Shown piece after piece: positions 1 to 12,050 of a stretch of 64,000 nt of DNA. Made by a program: the position numbers and the translations under genes. The stretch is from contig CM060849.1 in assembly GCA_030737835.1 (NCBI GenBank), positions 496,001 through 560,000 of the forward strand, read 5' to 3'. The notes below the pieces were generated by a model. It was given only the letters and a program-made list of their open reading frames with translations, ran no database searches and was not told where the DNA came from. This stretch comes from Acorus gramineus (taxonomy: Eukaryota; Streptophyta; Magnoliopsida; Acorales; Acoraceae). The first letter of the stretch is position 1. Every line of letters starts with the position of its first letter.

Positions 1-218
1 GATTTATTCAAAGATTGAATCTCCTAATACTAAGTTGTTTGAACTCCTCTCTATCTTATCTTTTTTTATCACTAAATCTATATGTAGTTCTATATAAAGC
101 AGTTCATCCCTACAGCCTAAATTATTTTTGTTTTCAAGCATATTATTTATTTATTTATATGTATATATATTGTGTTATTTATTTATGTAAATTTATACTG
201 TGTTATTCTTATTATGTA

Positions 219-3189
219 TGTCACGCCCCAGGGCGGCCGTCCCCGGGACGCGGCAAGTGTATATATGATATCAGTGACAGGAAATCAATAATAAACCACA
301 AACAATCACTAAAATGACACACAGATAAAAGCAGGGCTGACATAATATATACACCGAGTGCGGAAGCTAAATGACTGAGTCTGTAGTCAAAAACATACTA
401 CAGACTCGATGCATAATCAAAAGTCCCGTGAGAGCCAACATGTCATAAATATACACAACAAAATCCAAATACAATCCAAACAAGTGCCCAAGCACAGAAC
501 ATATACGTACAACAGAAAGAAGGGTGCTGATGGCCTCAAAACTCGTGGGACGCGGCGCTGCCCTCTGCTGGTGTAGTCGCTCGGGAAGCTCCTCCCTCAG
601 AGATCACTGAAAAGGTAATATGCGAGGGGTGAGCCACACGCTCAGTGAATAGCACAACCCATGCATACAGTCATATTAACCACATTTAATCAATTCATAA
701 GCCACAAGTGGCATAATATCACCATCCGGGGTTCGTTCATCGCCGAACTCCATACCCTCACCCTCACCCTCAACAGGTGACCTAGGATGTTGGGACTTAG
801 CGGGTTGATAAACATCCATTCATAATCATGTGGGTCGTCGCATCGCCGGCCCACCATACCCTCACCCTCACCTCTCAACAGGTGACCCAGGCTCTTGGGA
901 CTGACTAGGCTGTTGGTTACCCTTGGTCCACCGATAGTCTCTCCTCACTCCGCGGTTGTTTGGCCACTCCCATGTTCAGCACAGTCCTTCCAAGTCAGGA
1001 GGCGCCTACTAGTGGGAGCCCCTGCACGGGACAACCTGTCTAACGCCGAGGTAGTCTCTACACGGATCCGACGAGGGGAACAGAACAGCCTATCCATCGC
1101 ATATGATCCAATCGGATCCGCTGACAGCACATCTCTAATACTCTAATGTCTCGAATTCCTCAGAATTCCACCAGCGCGCATAACCAGGATGCGGGGAAAC
1201 ATGCATTTAGTAATCATAATACAAGGGAAAATAGAGACCTTGGGAGGGTAACCTGAGGTCCCGATGTAGGACATCCGACAACCAAACGAGGAACACGGAG
1301 TACCCTAACCCGGGTCTCAATGTTAACCTCGCAAGGCCCCCCTTATATTCCCTAAGCATGCTATCTATTATTACAGTTCGCATTTAATTAAATAAACAAA
1401 ACTAATAGGACGCATGCACAGGTCGGGCTTTCCTAGCACGATAGCGAGGTGGCAGGATGCATGGCTCATGCACAATCCTAAGGGTGCAAGTCCCTATCAC
1501 ACAATCTAGGGTGGCATGCAATTCTACACACATATCATGCATACATGGATTACATCAAGCAGTTAATATTAACTATAAGCCCCAGGGGAGGACGGTACAC
1601 GCCCAAAGCATGTAGCGCCTCCCACACTGGGTTGGGTTGTCCCACTCACCGGGAATCGGGTCGACACGCGACCGTCCGTCGAGATCTGCAAGACAAGGTA
1701 TTAACTGGTTAGAATAAATCCACTGTTATCCCAAAAATACACAACACACGCAATTAAATACACAACATCCCCAAACAACATTCAACACCCCTTCCGGCAA
1801 CCACCCGCGGCCTCGGCAAGCACCCGCGGCCTCGGCAACCGCCCGCACGGCCTCGGTAACCACCCGGGTGCACCGCCGCGCCTCAGCCCGCGCACTCCGC
1901 GCACCGCCCGGGGCCCCGCGCGTCCACCGAGCCCAGCCGCGGCAGCCCGCACGCCGTGCGCACGCTCCTCGCCCCGCGCGCGCCCCGCGCGCACCTCCGC
2001 CGCTCCGCCGCGCCCCGCGCACGCCTCCGCGCGCGCCCCCGCACCCCGTGCGCTCCGCCCAGCCCTCGGCCAGCACCTCCGCCAGCCCCTCGCGCGTCCA
2101 GCACCTCGGCCAGCACCTCCGCGCGCCCTAGCACCTCGGCCAGCACCTCCTCGCGCGCGGCACAGCACCGTGGCCACCACATCCTCGCGCCCAGACCAGC
2201 GCGACCAGCACTTCGTGCCCGAGCTGCCCGAGGCCACCAGCCCGCCAGTCCGCCCTGCCAGCACCTCCAACCGGCACATCAGCACGACCCCGACTGCCAG
2301 CCCCCGACCCGCGCACTCCCGCGCGCCTGCCGCGCGCACGCACGCCCGCGCGCGCACGCGCGCATCCCTGCACGCGCCCAGCCTACGCGCGGCCTGGGCT
2401 GCTGCTGCCGCATGCCTGTTGCCCGGGACAGCGTCCCCACCTGCCGAGCACCTCCAACCACCCCTCCCACTGCCGCCGACCACTCCAACCACCCCCGACC
2501 ACCCTCCGACCACCCCCACTGCCGCCGACCACTCCCAAACCCCAAAACCCCCCCTAGCAATCATCTAGGCAAGAAAAACGGGGAAAAGAAGCTTACCGGA
2601 GGGGAGGAAGCGGCGATCGGGTGCTCTCCACGCACCGAAACCCTTCACAACGGACTTCTCACGCCCCGAGGAAGCTTTGCCTTCGAAATGGGCCAAAACC
2701 GAGGTCGGAAAAGGGAGGTCGGGGAGGCTAGGGTCGTCGAAAATCGATTTTGAAGACACCGGAGCGTAGATCGGGACCCGATCTACACTTCCCGTGCTTT
2801 GGGTTTTTGGTTTTGAAGGGTGGAAGGGGCTCGAACGGAAGAAAATCGGAGGAGGAGAGAGAGAGAGGCTAGTCGGGAAGATGATGAATAGTGTAGGCGT
2901 AAATTTTGATTTCTTTTATATATAGGGCGCAACTTAAAAACCCGGATACGCCCCGGAACTACGAAATTTTTGCAAACGATACCGGAATTCGATGAAATTT
3001 TCATGAGTGGCTCAAAATGGCACCAGGACACATAATATGCGGTTAGATTTTCAATCGGAGTCCTCTAACTCGGACAATAGCTAACAGTTCAAAATTATGC
3101 GGTTCCGATCGAAAAACCCTGAAAATTTTAAAACTGCCAAAAATGCTCCAATGATTGCCAATAGGCCAAAAAGTGACACATATATAACA
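219..3189 (-). mobile_element. Solo LTR, ~3-kb LTR family, copy 1
   Basis: A 2971-bp LTR begins TGTCACGCCCC and ends ATATAACA on the + strand, with canonical TG..CA ends. It is flanked by the 5-bp target duplication ATGTA (214-218 and 3190-3194). No internal retroelement sequence adjoins it, so it is a solo LTR left by LTR-LTR recombination. Transcriptional sense is taken as the minus strand: a TATA box reads CTATATATA at about 2917-2925, some 264 nt from the LTR start. Positions 1780-2560 are extremely GC- and CpG-rich. The long reading frames there look like composition artefacts. Family resemblance is to plant gypsy LTRs, possibly the Tekay/Del chromovirus group (inference). Confidence 0.85.
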
Positions 3190-3194
3190 ATGTA

Positions 3195-3517
3195 TGTTTG
3201 ATCTTAATTGAATGGTGGCTTTGGAATGCAGGCAACTTTTAAGATAATAATGAGAAGCCAATTATTTTTGAATGCATGAGAGATGTGGAGAGGAAGATTG
3301 TGAGGAACTCTTTCTTTGGCTTGATTTTTATTTTATATTTTTAATGATATATTTTAGATATTGAAATGTTTTTTTTATTTTTTGTTTTATTGTGTTTTTT
3401 TATTATATTAGGTGAAATGATTGGTCCATGAATTCAGAGATATAGACAATTTTTCTTCGATGCAAAATCGAGGTAAGATTTTATTTTTATTTATTTTTTA
3501 ATATATCGCTTGGGGTT
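3195..3517. other. AT-rich spacer between two solo LTRs
   Basis: About 320 bp of older sequence lies between the two LTR insertions and continues to the right of the second LTR. It contains AG/GT-bounded stretches, such as one ending AAATCGAG before GTAAGATTTT near 3473, that could be exon remnants carried in the surrounding Helitron. No product is recognised. Confidence 0.4.
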
Positions 3518-4576
3518 GCATATGTTATATATGTGTCACTTTTTAGCCTGCTGGTAACCGTTGGAGCGTTCTGGCAGTTTTTCGTTTTTTTTCAGTTTTC
3601 GATCGGAATCGCTAATTTTTGGACTGTTAGCTATCGTCCTGAGTTAGAGAACTCCGATTGAAAATCTAACTGCATAATTGGTGTCCTGGTGCCATTTTAG
3701 ACCTCTCACGAAAATTTCGTTGAATTCCGGCAACGTTTCCGAAATTTCACAGTTCCGGGGCGTATCTGGGTTTTTAAGTCGCACACTATATAAGAGTGGG
3801 ATCTAATTTCCGAGGTACTGTTCATCATCCCTACCAAATGAGTTTTCTCTCTCCCCTCTCTCTTTTTCTCACTTTTGACGCCCCTAGAGCCCTCAAAGCT
3901 TAAAACCTAAAGCATAGGAAGTGTAGATCGGGTCCCGATCTACACCCCGGTGCTTTCAAATTCGAATTCCGGCGAGATTTGCCCCTCCGTCCCCCCTCCT
4001 TCTTCCCTGATTTGAGCCATTTCGGTGGTGGAGGTAGATCCGGGCGTTAGAAGCCTTTTGAGGGAGGTTTCGGTGCGTGGAGAGCAACCGGACTTCGCTT
4101 CCTCCCCTTGGTAAGCCTCTTTTCCTCTCTTTTCTTGCATAGATGTATGCTAGGGGGATGGATTTGGGGTTGGGTGGCTGTGGGTGGCTGTGGGTGGCCG
4201 TCGGAGTGGTGGTCGGAGGCCATTGGTGGCCGGAGGTGGGTGGTAAGGGAGCTCGGGCTGGCAGGCAGGCAGCAGCACAGGCAGCAGCAGCAGGCACAGC
4301 AGCAGGCAGGGCCACTGGCAGGGCGCGCGCGTGCGTGCGCGCGGGCGTGCGCGCGGGTGGCGCTGGGCGCTGGGTGCTGGGCACTGGGCGCGGGCGTTGG
4401 GCGCTGGGTGCTGGGCGCTGGGCGCGGGTGCTGGGCGCTGGGCGCTGGCGGGCGCAGTCGGGCGCGCAGTCGCACGCGGGTGCGTGCGCGCGGGTGCGCG
4501 GGTGCGCGCGGAGTGGTCGCGCGGGTGCGCGCGGGTGCTGGCGCGAGCGGGGGTGTGTGCGGGAGTGCGCGCGCGT

Positions 4577-4690
4577 GGGCAGGGCGCCTGGGCACTGTGC
4601 CTGGGTGCTGGGCAGGGCGCCTGGGCACTGTGCCTGGGTGCTGGGCAGGGCGCCTGGGCACTGTGCCTGGGTGCTGGGCAGGGCGCCTGG
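4577..4690. repeat. 33-bp GC-rich minisatellite inside LTR copy 2
   Basis: A 33-bp unit starting GGGCAGGGCGCCTGGGCACT repeats from 4577, 4610, 4643 and 4676, giving about 3.4 near-identical copies. It lies in the GC-rich block between the first donor-like and first acceptor-like sites of the LTR. Confidence 0.85.
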
Positions 4691-5924
4691 GCATGCGCCT
4701 GGGCGCGGTGCTGGGGGCCAGTGCGCGCGGTGCTGGGGGACAGTGCGTGCGCGTGTTGGGGCGTGCGTGCAGTGCGCGCGGGGGCGCGCTGGGCTGGACG
4801 CGCGGTGCGCGCGGGCGCGCGCGAGCGTGCGCGTGCGTGCGGCGGTGCGTCGGGGCGCGCGGGCCGGCGTGCGACAGTGCGCCGGTGGTGTCCGGGTGTG
4901 CGGGCTGGGCTCGGCAGTGCGCCTTGGCGCGTGGGCCGAGGCTCGGCTGTGCGCCCGGGGCGGGTGGCCGTGCGTGCGGCTGCTCGGTGGGTTCGGGAGT
5001 GAGTCGGGATGCTCGGATACACGTGCGTACGGGCCGTATGTACGTTTATCCGAGTGTTGGGTATTTTAGATGTATTTTTGGGTATTTTATGCATTGTTCT
5101 CACCATATTGAATGTCTGTCTTGCAGATCTAGACGGACGGTCACGCGACGACCCGGACTTCCGGTGAGTGGGACAATCCAACCCAGTAGAGAGGCGTTAT
5201 ACGCACTTGGGCGTATACCGACCTCTCCTGGGGCACCATGGATAAATATTGACATATTGTAATGTGTATATCATGCGAGCATGATTAAATTGTAGAATGC
5301 ATGTTACCCTAGACTTTGCATGTTAGGGACTTGCACCCTTAGGGTTTGTGTATGAGCCATGCAGCATGTCCCCTGGTTCCATGTTAGGAAGCCCGCCCGA
5401 TGCATGTGCCCTACTAGTTTATTTATTAAATTAAATGCTAGTAAATGTTTAAATGCATGTTATAGTGAATATTATAGGGGAGGGGCCTTGCGAGGACAGC
5501 GGTGAGACCCGGGTTAGGGTACACCGTGTTCCTTGTTTGGTTGTCGGGGTGTCCTATAACGGGAACTCACGCTGCCCTCCCGAGTTTCTTTCCCCAACGA
5601 TATTCCACCTTGTTATAACCTTATGCATGTTCCCCGCATCGTAGTTATGCGCCCTGGTGGGTTCTGAGGAATTCAGAACATTAGTGTTGTTATGATGTGT
5701 TGTCTGCGGATCCGAGTGGATCATATGCGATGGATAGGCTGTTCTGTTCCCTTCGTTGGATCCTTTAGAGACTACCTCAGCGTTAGACAGGTTGTCCCGT
5801 GCAGGGGCTCCCAGTAGTAGGCGCCTCCTGATTTGGTGAAGGACTGTGCTGAACGTGGGAGTGGCCAAACGACCTACGGAGTGAGGAGAGACTATCGGTG
5901 GACCAAGGGTGACCAACAGCCTAG

Positions 5925-6270
5925 TCAGTCCCAAGAGCCTATGTCACCCGTTGTAGGGTGAGGGTGAGGGTGTAGTGGGTTGGCGATGAACGACCCGCTG
6001 GATTTGTCTATGGATGATTGTCAGTCCCAATATCCTATGTCACTCCTGTTGAGGGGTGAGGGTGAGGGTGTAGTAGGTTGGCGATAGCGACCTGCTGGTT
6101 TGGTGTAGTTAGTCCCAATATCCTTGGTCACCCCTTGAGGGGTGAGGGTGAGGGTGTAGCGGGTTGGCGAAAGCGACCCGTTGGTTTTGTGTTGATTAGT
6201 CCCAACATCCTTGGTCACCCATTGAGGGTGAGGGTGAGGGTGTAGTGGGTTGGCGGTAGCGACCCACTAG
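5925..6270. repeat. Tandem ~90-bp units with GAGGGT runs in LTR copy 2
   Basis: Four units each contain AGTCCCAA, a GGTCAC/TGTCAC box, a short run of GAGGGT hexamers and GGGTTGGCG. The other two LTR copies have only about two such units (about 715-905 on the minus strand and 62876-63055), so unit number varies within the family. Confidence 0.75.
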
Positions 6271-7888
6271 TTGAGGAATTGTTGTTATTGGTGGCTATGG
6301 TAAATGTGGTTGTGGATGTTAAGGTTTATCTGGTTGTGGTCAATATTATCTGTGATGCATGGGTTGTGCCGTTCACTGAGCGTGTGGCTCACCCCTCGCA
6401 CAATATTTTTCTACAGTGTCATCTGAGTCGGATCCAGAGGAGGAGCTCCCCGAGGGACTTCATCAGTAGCGGAGTAGCGCCACGTCCCGCGAGTTGTAGA
6501 GACTATCAGCATCCCTTGTACCAGTATGTATTATTTTCCGTGCTTGGGCACGCGTTTGGTTGTATTTGGATGTCTTTGTATATATATTGGCTCTCACAGG
6601 ACATGTGATTATGTATGGAGTCTGTAGTGTGTTTTGATTACAGATTCAGTCTTAGTTATCCGCATTTGGTGTATATATCCTGTCAGCCTTGCTTTTGTTG
6701 TCTGTGTGTCATTTTGGCTGCTTGTGTATGATATTATTGACCTCCTGTGTAGATTCTGATATTATATATGCACTTGCCGCGTCCCGGGGACGCCTGGGGC
6801 GTGACAGCATAAAGATGAAAATGTTCCATTCCTTTTATTGGATATTAAAATTCTATATTGGTTTATTTTGATTAGGGTGTTGTTTGCTCTTGTTTGATGT
6901 GATGCGATATAGGTTTTGTATGATAAAAAATTGTTTCATGGAATTTGTTGATTAAAATACGATCTTGTCGTTTTATGACCGAGTTAGAGTTTAGGTAATC
7001 TTAGAGTTTCATATTTAATTGTACTTAAGAAAAAATAAGTTGTAATGTGGATTACAAATAAGTTGTAGTGTGGATTAGTTAGATTAGTTGAACACATGGG
7101 ATATTAATTAATTATTAATTTAATTATTCATTTTTTTGTCAATTATTTTTTTATAACATTTGTTTGTTATATTTTATATATTTTTGATGTGTTGTTATAA
7201 TATAAAATATCTATGAATGCATAATTTATTCATATTTCATATTTTCAACATAATTAATGACTTCTTTATCAAACCCCATTAATTAAAAGAATCTAATAAT
7301 CATTTTTATTTTTATCTATAGTTTTCATCAGTTTTAAATATTATTTTACATAAATCATTTTTCATCTTATTATGTTTCTCAATTATATCTCATATAATCA
7401 CAATTTTAATTTAATTAATTAATTTATTTTTATTTTTTTGCTTCAAGTTTTAAGTGTTCTTTTGAATTGGTTATTTAATTGTATTGGGTTTTTGAATTGG
7501 TTTATGTGATTGCATTTCAATAAGAATTTGATAAACTTTCAAATGTAGTATTTTGTAGGTCTATTTTTTTTTTCACATTTAAGTCACCAAGGTAGTTTCC
7601 ATTAAGAGTTTAAATATATTCAGAAGATTTATATATGAGAATTAATTAATGAGTCAATTTTGAAGAAATATGATATTAGTTTGATATTGTGATTGTTAGT
7701 TAAAGTTGATTATAGACATAAAATAATGCAATTATCAATTTATATTTGTCAAATATTTTCTACTAATATGATACAAATATAAATAATTTTGATTACATTC
7801 TCTCCACATGAAATTTTTGTCAAACATGTTTTATTAAATAAAAAATTATAAATAAAAATAAATATACTAATTTTATTAAAATATATCT

Positions 7889-7915
7889 CGTGCTTTAGCA
7901 CGTGCAAGTAACTAG
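7889..7915 (+). mobile_element. Helitron 3' terminus
   Basis: A hairpin with stem CGTGC/GCACG and loop TTTA (7889-7902) is followed after 9 nt by CTAG (7912-7915) and then T. This is the diagnostic Helitron 3' end inserted before a T. The body must lie to the left (6812-7888, AT-rich, no coding sequence recognised) and probably includes the DNA into which both leftmost solo LTRs inserted. Its 5' end was not found and may lie outside the window. Confidence 0.7.
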
Positions 7916-8013
7916 TATACTAATATAAAATTAATAAAGATATTTTTTAAACCTTAATCTTGACCTAAATTCAAATATAATTAATAACTAAAACTAAATT
8001 TAAAAAATGAAAA

Positions 8014-8240
8014 TCTATATTATTATTATTACTATATAAAAGTCTCTTAAACCAAAAACCTGCCGTTTGACCTTTTTGCCCCTGTCAATTCATTCAATCC
8101 CATTACAGCCCATTCACACCACTTTAATCACAACCATTTTTTCATTTTATCCCTACATTTCTATTAAATTCCATGAAAATCCATTTACATTATTTTAATC
8201 CCATTCATAGTATATTATAATACATACATTTCATTGTGTA
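8014..8240 (+). mobile_element. Helitron 5' terminus
   Basis: After an A, the sequence begins TCTATATTATTATTATTACT and then TATAAAAGTCTCTTAAACC. This closely resembles the 5' end of the complete Helitron at 13156 (TCTATACTATACTATAC, then TATAAAAGGCTCTTTAACC). Both go on with similar repeats containing AATCCCAT and CCATTC. No matching hairpin plus CTAG was seen before 13155, so the element is truncated or shares the 3' end at 19361 with the nested Helitron. Confidence 0.5.
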
Positions 8241-8430
8241 ACATATTTATTAGCTTATGATTAAATTTGGTTATTATAATATTATTAGGATAAGAAGATG
8301 ATTATAAAATGAAAGAATATTCATAATATAATTTATGCAAAAAAAAAAATCCCGTCTTAGTCTTGTGTGGACTCAACAATAAATTTATTCCAATACATAC
8401 ATTTAATCATATATTATATATATATATAAG

Positions 8431-8434
<4 letters not shown>

Positions 8435-8488
<54 letters not shown>
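8435..8488. repeat. (AT)n microsatellite
   Basis: About 54 bp of nearly uninterrupted AT dinucleotides. Confidence 0.9.
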
Positions 8489-8490
<2 letters not shown>

Positions 8491-9345
8491 TGTTAATAAT
8501 TTACATAAATTATATGTATTTAAAAATTCTATTCAATCCCATGAAAATCCATTCATATCATTGTAATCTCATTCATAATTTATTCCACTACACACATTTC
8601 ATCATATCATGTATGGCATATTAAAATTTTAAGCTGCACATTTCGTCATACTTATATAATGACTAATATAAATATATCATAAAATAATATTAAAATTTTA
8701 CATCAATTATGATAAAATTAAATTAATAGATTTATTAACTTATAATTGAATTGATAATCAAATGAGATTAACATTCTAATTAAATGATTAATATGAAATA
8801 TGACTTTAATATTAAAAGAATGACCGCAACAACAAAAAATATTAATATTTGCATTAAAAAATGATAATTAATATATAAATTTATTTATTTAATATTTAAT
8901 GTTCCCAATACTTTCATAATTGTTTAAATTAGGATATATATAAAAGATATGATGAAATCCATTTAAAGTTTGTATATAATTTGCATATTAGTTTATCAAT
9001 AAAAATATAAAATCTATTTAAATTTTATCTTTAATTTGAATGTTAATTCAATTTTATTTTGAATACTATCCAAATCACAAAAGACAATATAATTAACATC
9101 AATTTGTTTTTGAATTATAAGAAAATCTGAAGATTAAGGAGACAAGATCGTGTGTCCCATGATAATTGTTGATTATATTTTTTTTAATATTTAAATCAAA
9201 TGTGTTGCTTAAATTTGGAATGGTAAAAAAAAAAACAAACCCAAAAATTTAATAATATTTGCTTTCAAAATTTCTAATTAATATATCAATAGATGAAATT
9301 AATATTGGTAATGCTCCCTTTTTTTAAGTTTGAAAATTTTAACAA

Positions 9346-9831
9346 TATATAGACAATATAATTACACAAAAATATTTACTTTTCCTTATTTCAAAAAAAA
9401 TATTTCATCATTATGATTATAATTATATGTAAAATAAATTGTGAACAAATCCAATGTCACGCTTAATATGTATCTTACCTATGGTTCGTTTCTAAATTTA
9501 TTAAAATGTCTATATCTATTCTATACAACTTATATATATACTACAGATCTTGGAAATACTTTCATTTGACACTTTTATCATAATTGATGTAAAATTTTAT
9601 ATAGACAATATAATTACACAAAAATATTTACTTTTCCTTATTTCAAAAAAAATATTTCATCATTATGATTATAATTAAATGTAAAATAAATTGTGAACAA
9701 ATCCAATGTCACGCTTAATATGTATCTTACCTATGGTTCATTTCTAAATTTATTAAAATGTCTATATCTATTCTATACAACTTATATATATACTACAGAT
9801 CTTGGAAATACTTTCATTTGACACTTTTATC
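9346..9831. repeat. Direct tandem duplication, ~234-bp units, 252-bp period
   Basis: Unit 1 (about 9346-9579) and unit 2 (about 9598-9831) both start TATAGACAATATAATTACAC and end GACACTTTTATC. Only a couple of differences are visible, so the duplication is recent compared with the surrounding decayed sequence. Confidence 0.85.
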
Positions 9832-12050
9832 CTTTCTAAACGATGAAAATCCATATGTATATAAGCTAATCAATTAACTGAAAAAAATATTATGAATCCG
9901 ATTGGAATCCGTATCCAAAATATCACAAATATCAAATATTGGAAGATCTAGAGTGTGGATATGAATATCAGTCTATCCGATTAAAAAAAAAATCCGTGTC
10001 TGACATATATTGTAAAAATATATATATTTATATTATATATTGTCCATATTGTTATCTTGTATAATAAATTACAATGATAATATATTATAATACTATTAAA
10101 TTTCAATGTATAATATTCAAACATGTCTATTATCCTAAAAATATTTGTACCCTATCCGTATCCGAAGAAATCTGAATTCAAAAATTAATTTTTGTATTTG
10201 AATTCAAAATTAGGATATAAATATTAACATATCTAAATATTAACATTATCTTGATTATATATTTTCAAAATTGTGATTATAGATTATATATGTCAAATAA
10301 ATTGTTAAAAAATCATCATAATTATGCCACAAATTAATAATCCAATACAATATTTATTAAAACATTCAAAATTCAAAATGTAAACTATTGGGACCCAACT
10401 TTATTTTTCATATGCATTCAAGAGTTATAAAAAAATAAATATATACTCTTCAATCCTAAGAAATTAATGGATGCAATAAATGTTGGATATATGATAAGTT
10501 TATTCTCCAATAATTACAACAAAATAAATATATACTCGGCTAAAAAACTCCAAATAGTTGAATAAAATATCTCCTTGTCTCCAAGGCAAATCATTCCTCC
10601 ACGAAAACATCAACCGAATTGAAATAAAAACCTTTCCCAAATTAATTAATCAATTCTGAGAGAATAAATGTCATTTAATCTTCTTATTATTATTAGGGTT
10701 CATCCCCCAAATTCATCCCCACATATAAAATGGAAAGAATTTTAATTTGTTGGTTTGTGCATTCTTATATTTTTGGTCATTAACAGTGAGTTATCCTATA
10801 ATTTAAATGGAGTATATTATATATGATTAGTTTTTTTTTTATAAAATTTCTGATTTATATCATTTTTTTATTTAGTAAGACATTGATTAATAGCAGGTTT
10901 CTTTCTTCACAACTTCTAAGGAGAGGTGAAGATTCAGTACAAAGAGCAACATATATAAAATATGTGAGAATGGCTTCACTCTCACATTTATCATCTTTTT
11001 AATTTCTATGATTCACTATTTTAATTCTATTTTTTTGAAGATTTCTTTCAAATCACAAAAGAAAATTAGGGGTTTAAATATCTTTAATGAAGTATTATCA
11101 TAAAATTATAGTAACAAATATTATTTTATTCCAATATGTAAGGTTTTCGATTCGAATAAGATTTGATTTCATAGAAGATTTTATTCATATGATTTTTTCA
11201 TTATAATTTGATTCCAATATTTTTCTATTCAAAAATTTATTTTTTTCTCTAGTTCCCCATCTTCAATAAAAAATTTACTCATTCTCGCATTTTTTCCTTT
11301 GTTACCTTGAGAGTCAAAAAAAGAAATCTCATATAATTATATTTTTTTCCCTTTACAGATGCTTCTTATTTTCTATACTCTGGTTGGAAGTAGCACAAGA
11401 GTGGAACTGGCATTTATTCATACATCTTTTCTAATATAATTTCATTCTTGTTTTATGATATTTTCATAATCAAAATAGAGCACTATTTTTTATTAAACTA
11501 ATAATAAATTATATCTTCCATGTCCTTTCATTTTATAAGCATTCCCTATTCATGAGAATATTTAAGATATCTAAATATAATTATAGATTAATAAATATAT
11601 AAACTATTTATCCAATTTAAGTAAAATTTTCTATCATATATTTTCCTCGAATTAGCTTTTCATGAAAAAAGAATATGTAGTTGTCTTCCCTTTCTTTTCA
11701 GTAATTTCAAAATGAGTTTTCATTTTTTTATAGAAATCATGACAAAAAATAATAATATTTTTCTTATGGAGAAGAGTGTGATGTTTTACAAAGGTTAAAT
11801 TGAAGCTTATTTAGATTTGATCGTGTAAGAAATTATAAAAGGAGGCAAGGCATTTAGATCAAATCAGATAAAGATTCAACCCGCATGATAAAGTAAAAAT
11901 CATTAGGTACCCTAACCCCCAAATTATTTTACACTTACCAAAAAAAGAAAAAAATCACCTAAAAAATTGGCAGTTTAAAAAACATTACCAATAGGGGGGA
12001 TAGTGCTGGCCCAAAACCATTTTATGTTGGAAAATTAGGGATATATATAA

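Larger units (their letters stand above)
3523..6806 (+). mobile_element. Solo LTR, ~3-kb LTR family, copy 2
   Basis: This 3284-bp LTR has the same family features as copy 1 but lies in the opposite orientation: it starts TGTTATATATGTGTCAC and ends GGGGCGTGACA. The 5-bp target duplication GCATA (3518-3522 and 6807-6811) is intact, so it is an independent insertion and not the other arm of a foldback element. A TATA box (CTATATAAG) lies at 3786-3794, 263 nt into the LTR. Downstream are a donor-like GTAAGC at 4111, an acceptor TTGCAG ending 5126, a 37-nt exon-like block to 5163 followed by GTGAGTGGG, and an acceptor CTACAG ending 6416. Confidence 0.87.
8241..12041. other. AT-rich non-coding stretch, Helitron-derived
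   Basis: About 3.8 kb of strongly AT-rich DNA has no credible gene. Pieces near 8520-8640 repeat motifs of the Helitron 5' region (CAATCCCATGAAAATCCATT, CATTTCATCATAT). A tandem duplication and a TA microsatellite lie inside and are listed separately. Confidence 0.5.

Noticed and set aside
745-880. Telomere-like repeats
   Set aside because: The runs are CCCTCA/GAGGGT, not plant CCCTAAA/TTTAGGG, and are short LTR-internal arrays.
1782-2564. Long GC-rich reading frames inside the 3-kb LTRs (also 4108-5262 and 60903-62267)
   Set aside because: They are full of Arg, Ala, Gly and Pro, lie on both strands at once, and are not conserved between copies. This is expected from GC-rich composition.
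4111-4142. A 32-nt intron between GTAAGC and TTGCATAG in LTR copy 2
   Set aside because: It is too short for a plant intron. The donor more plausibly pairs with the acceptor ending at 5126.
219-6806. One giant foldback element made of two 3-kb inverted arms
   Set aside because: Each arm has its own 5-bp target duplication (ATGTA and GCATA) and TG..CA ends, so they are separate solo LTRs.
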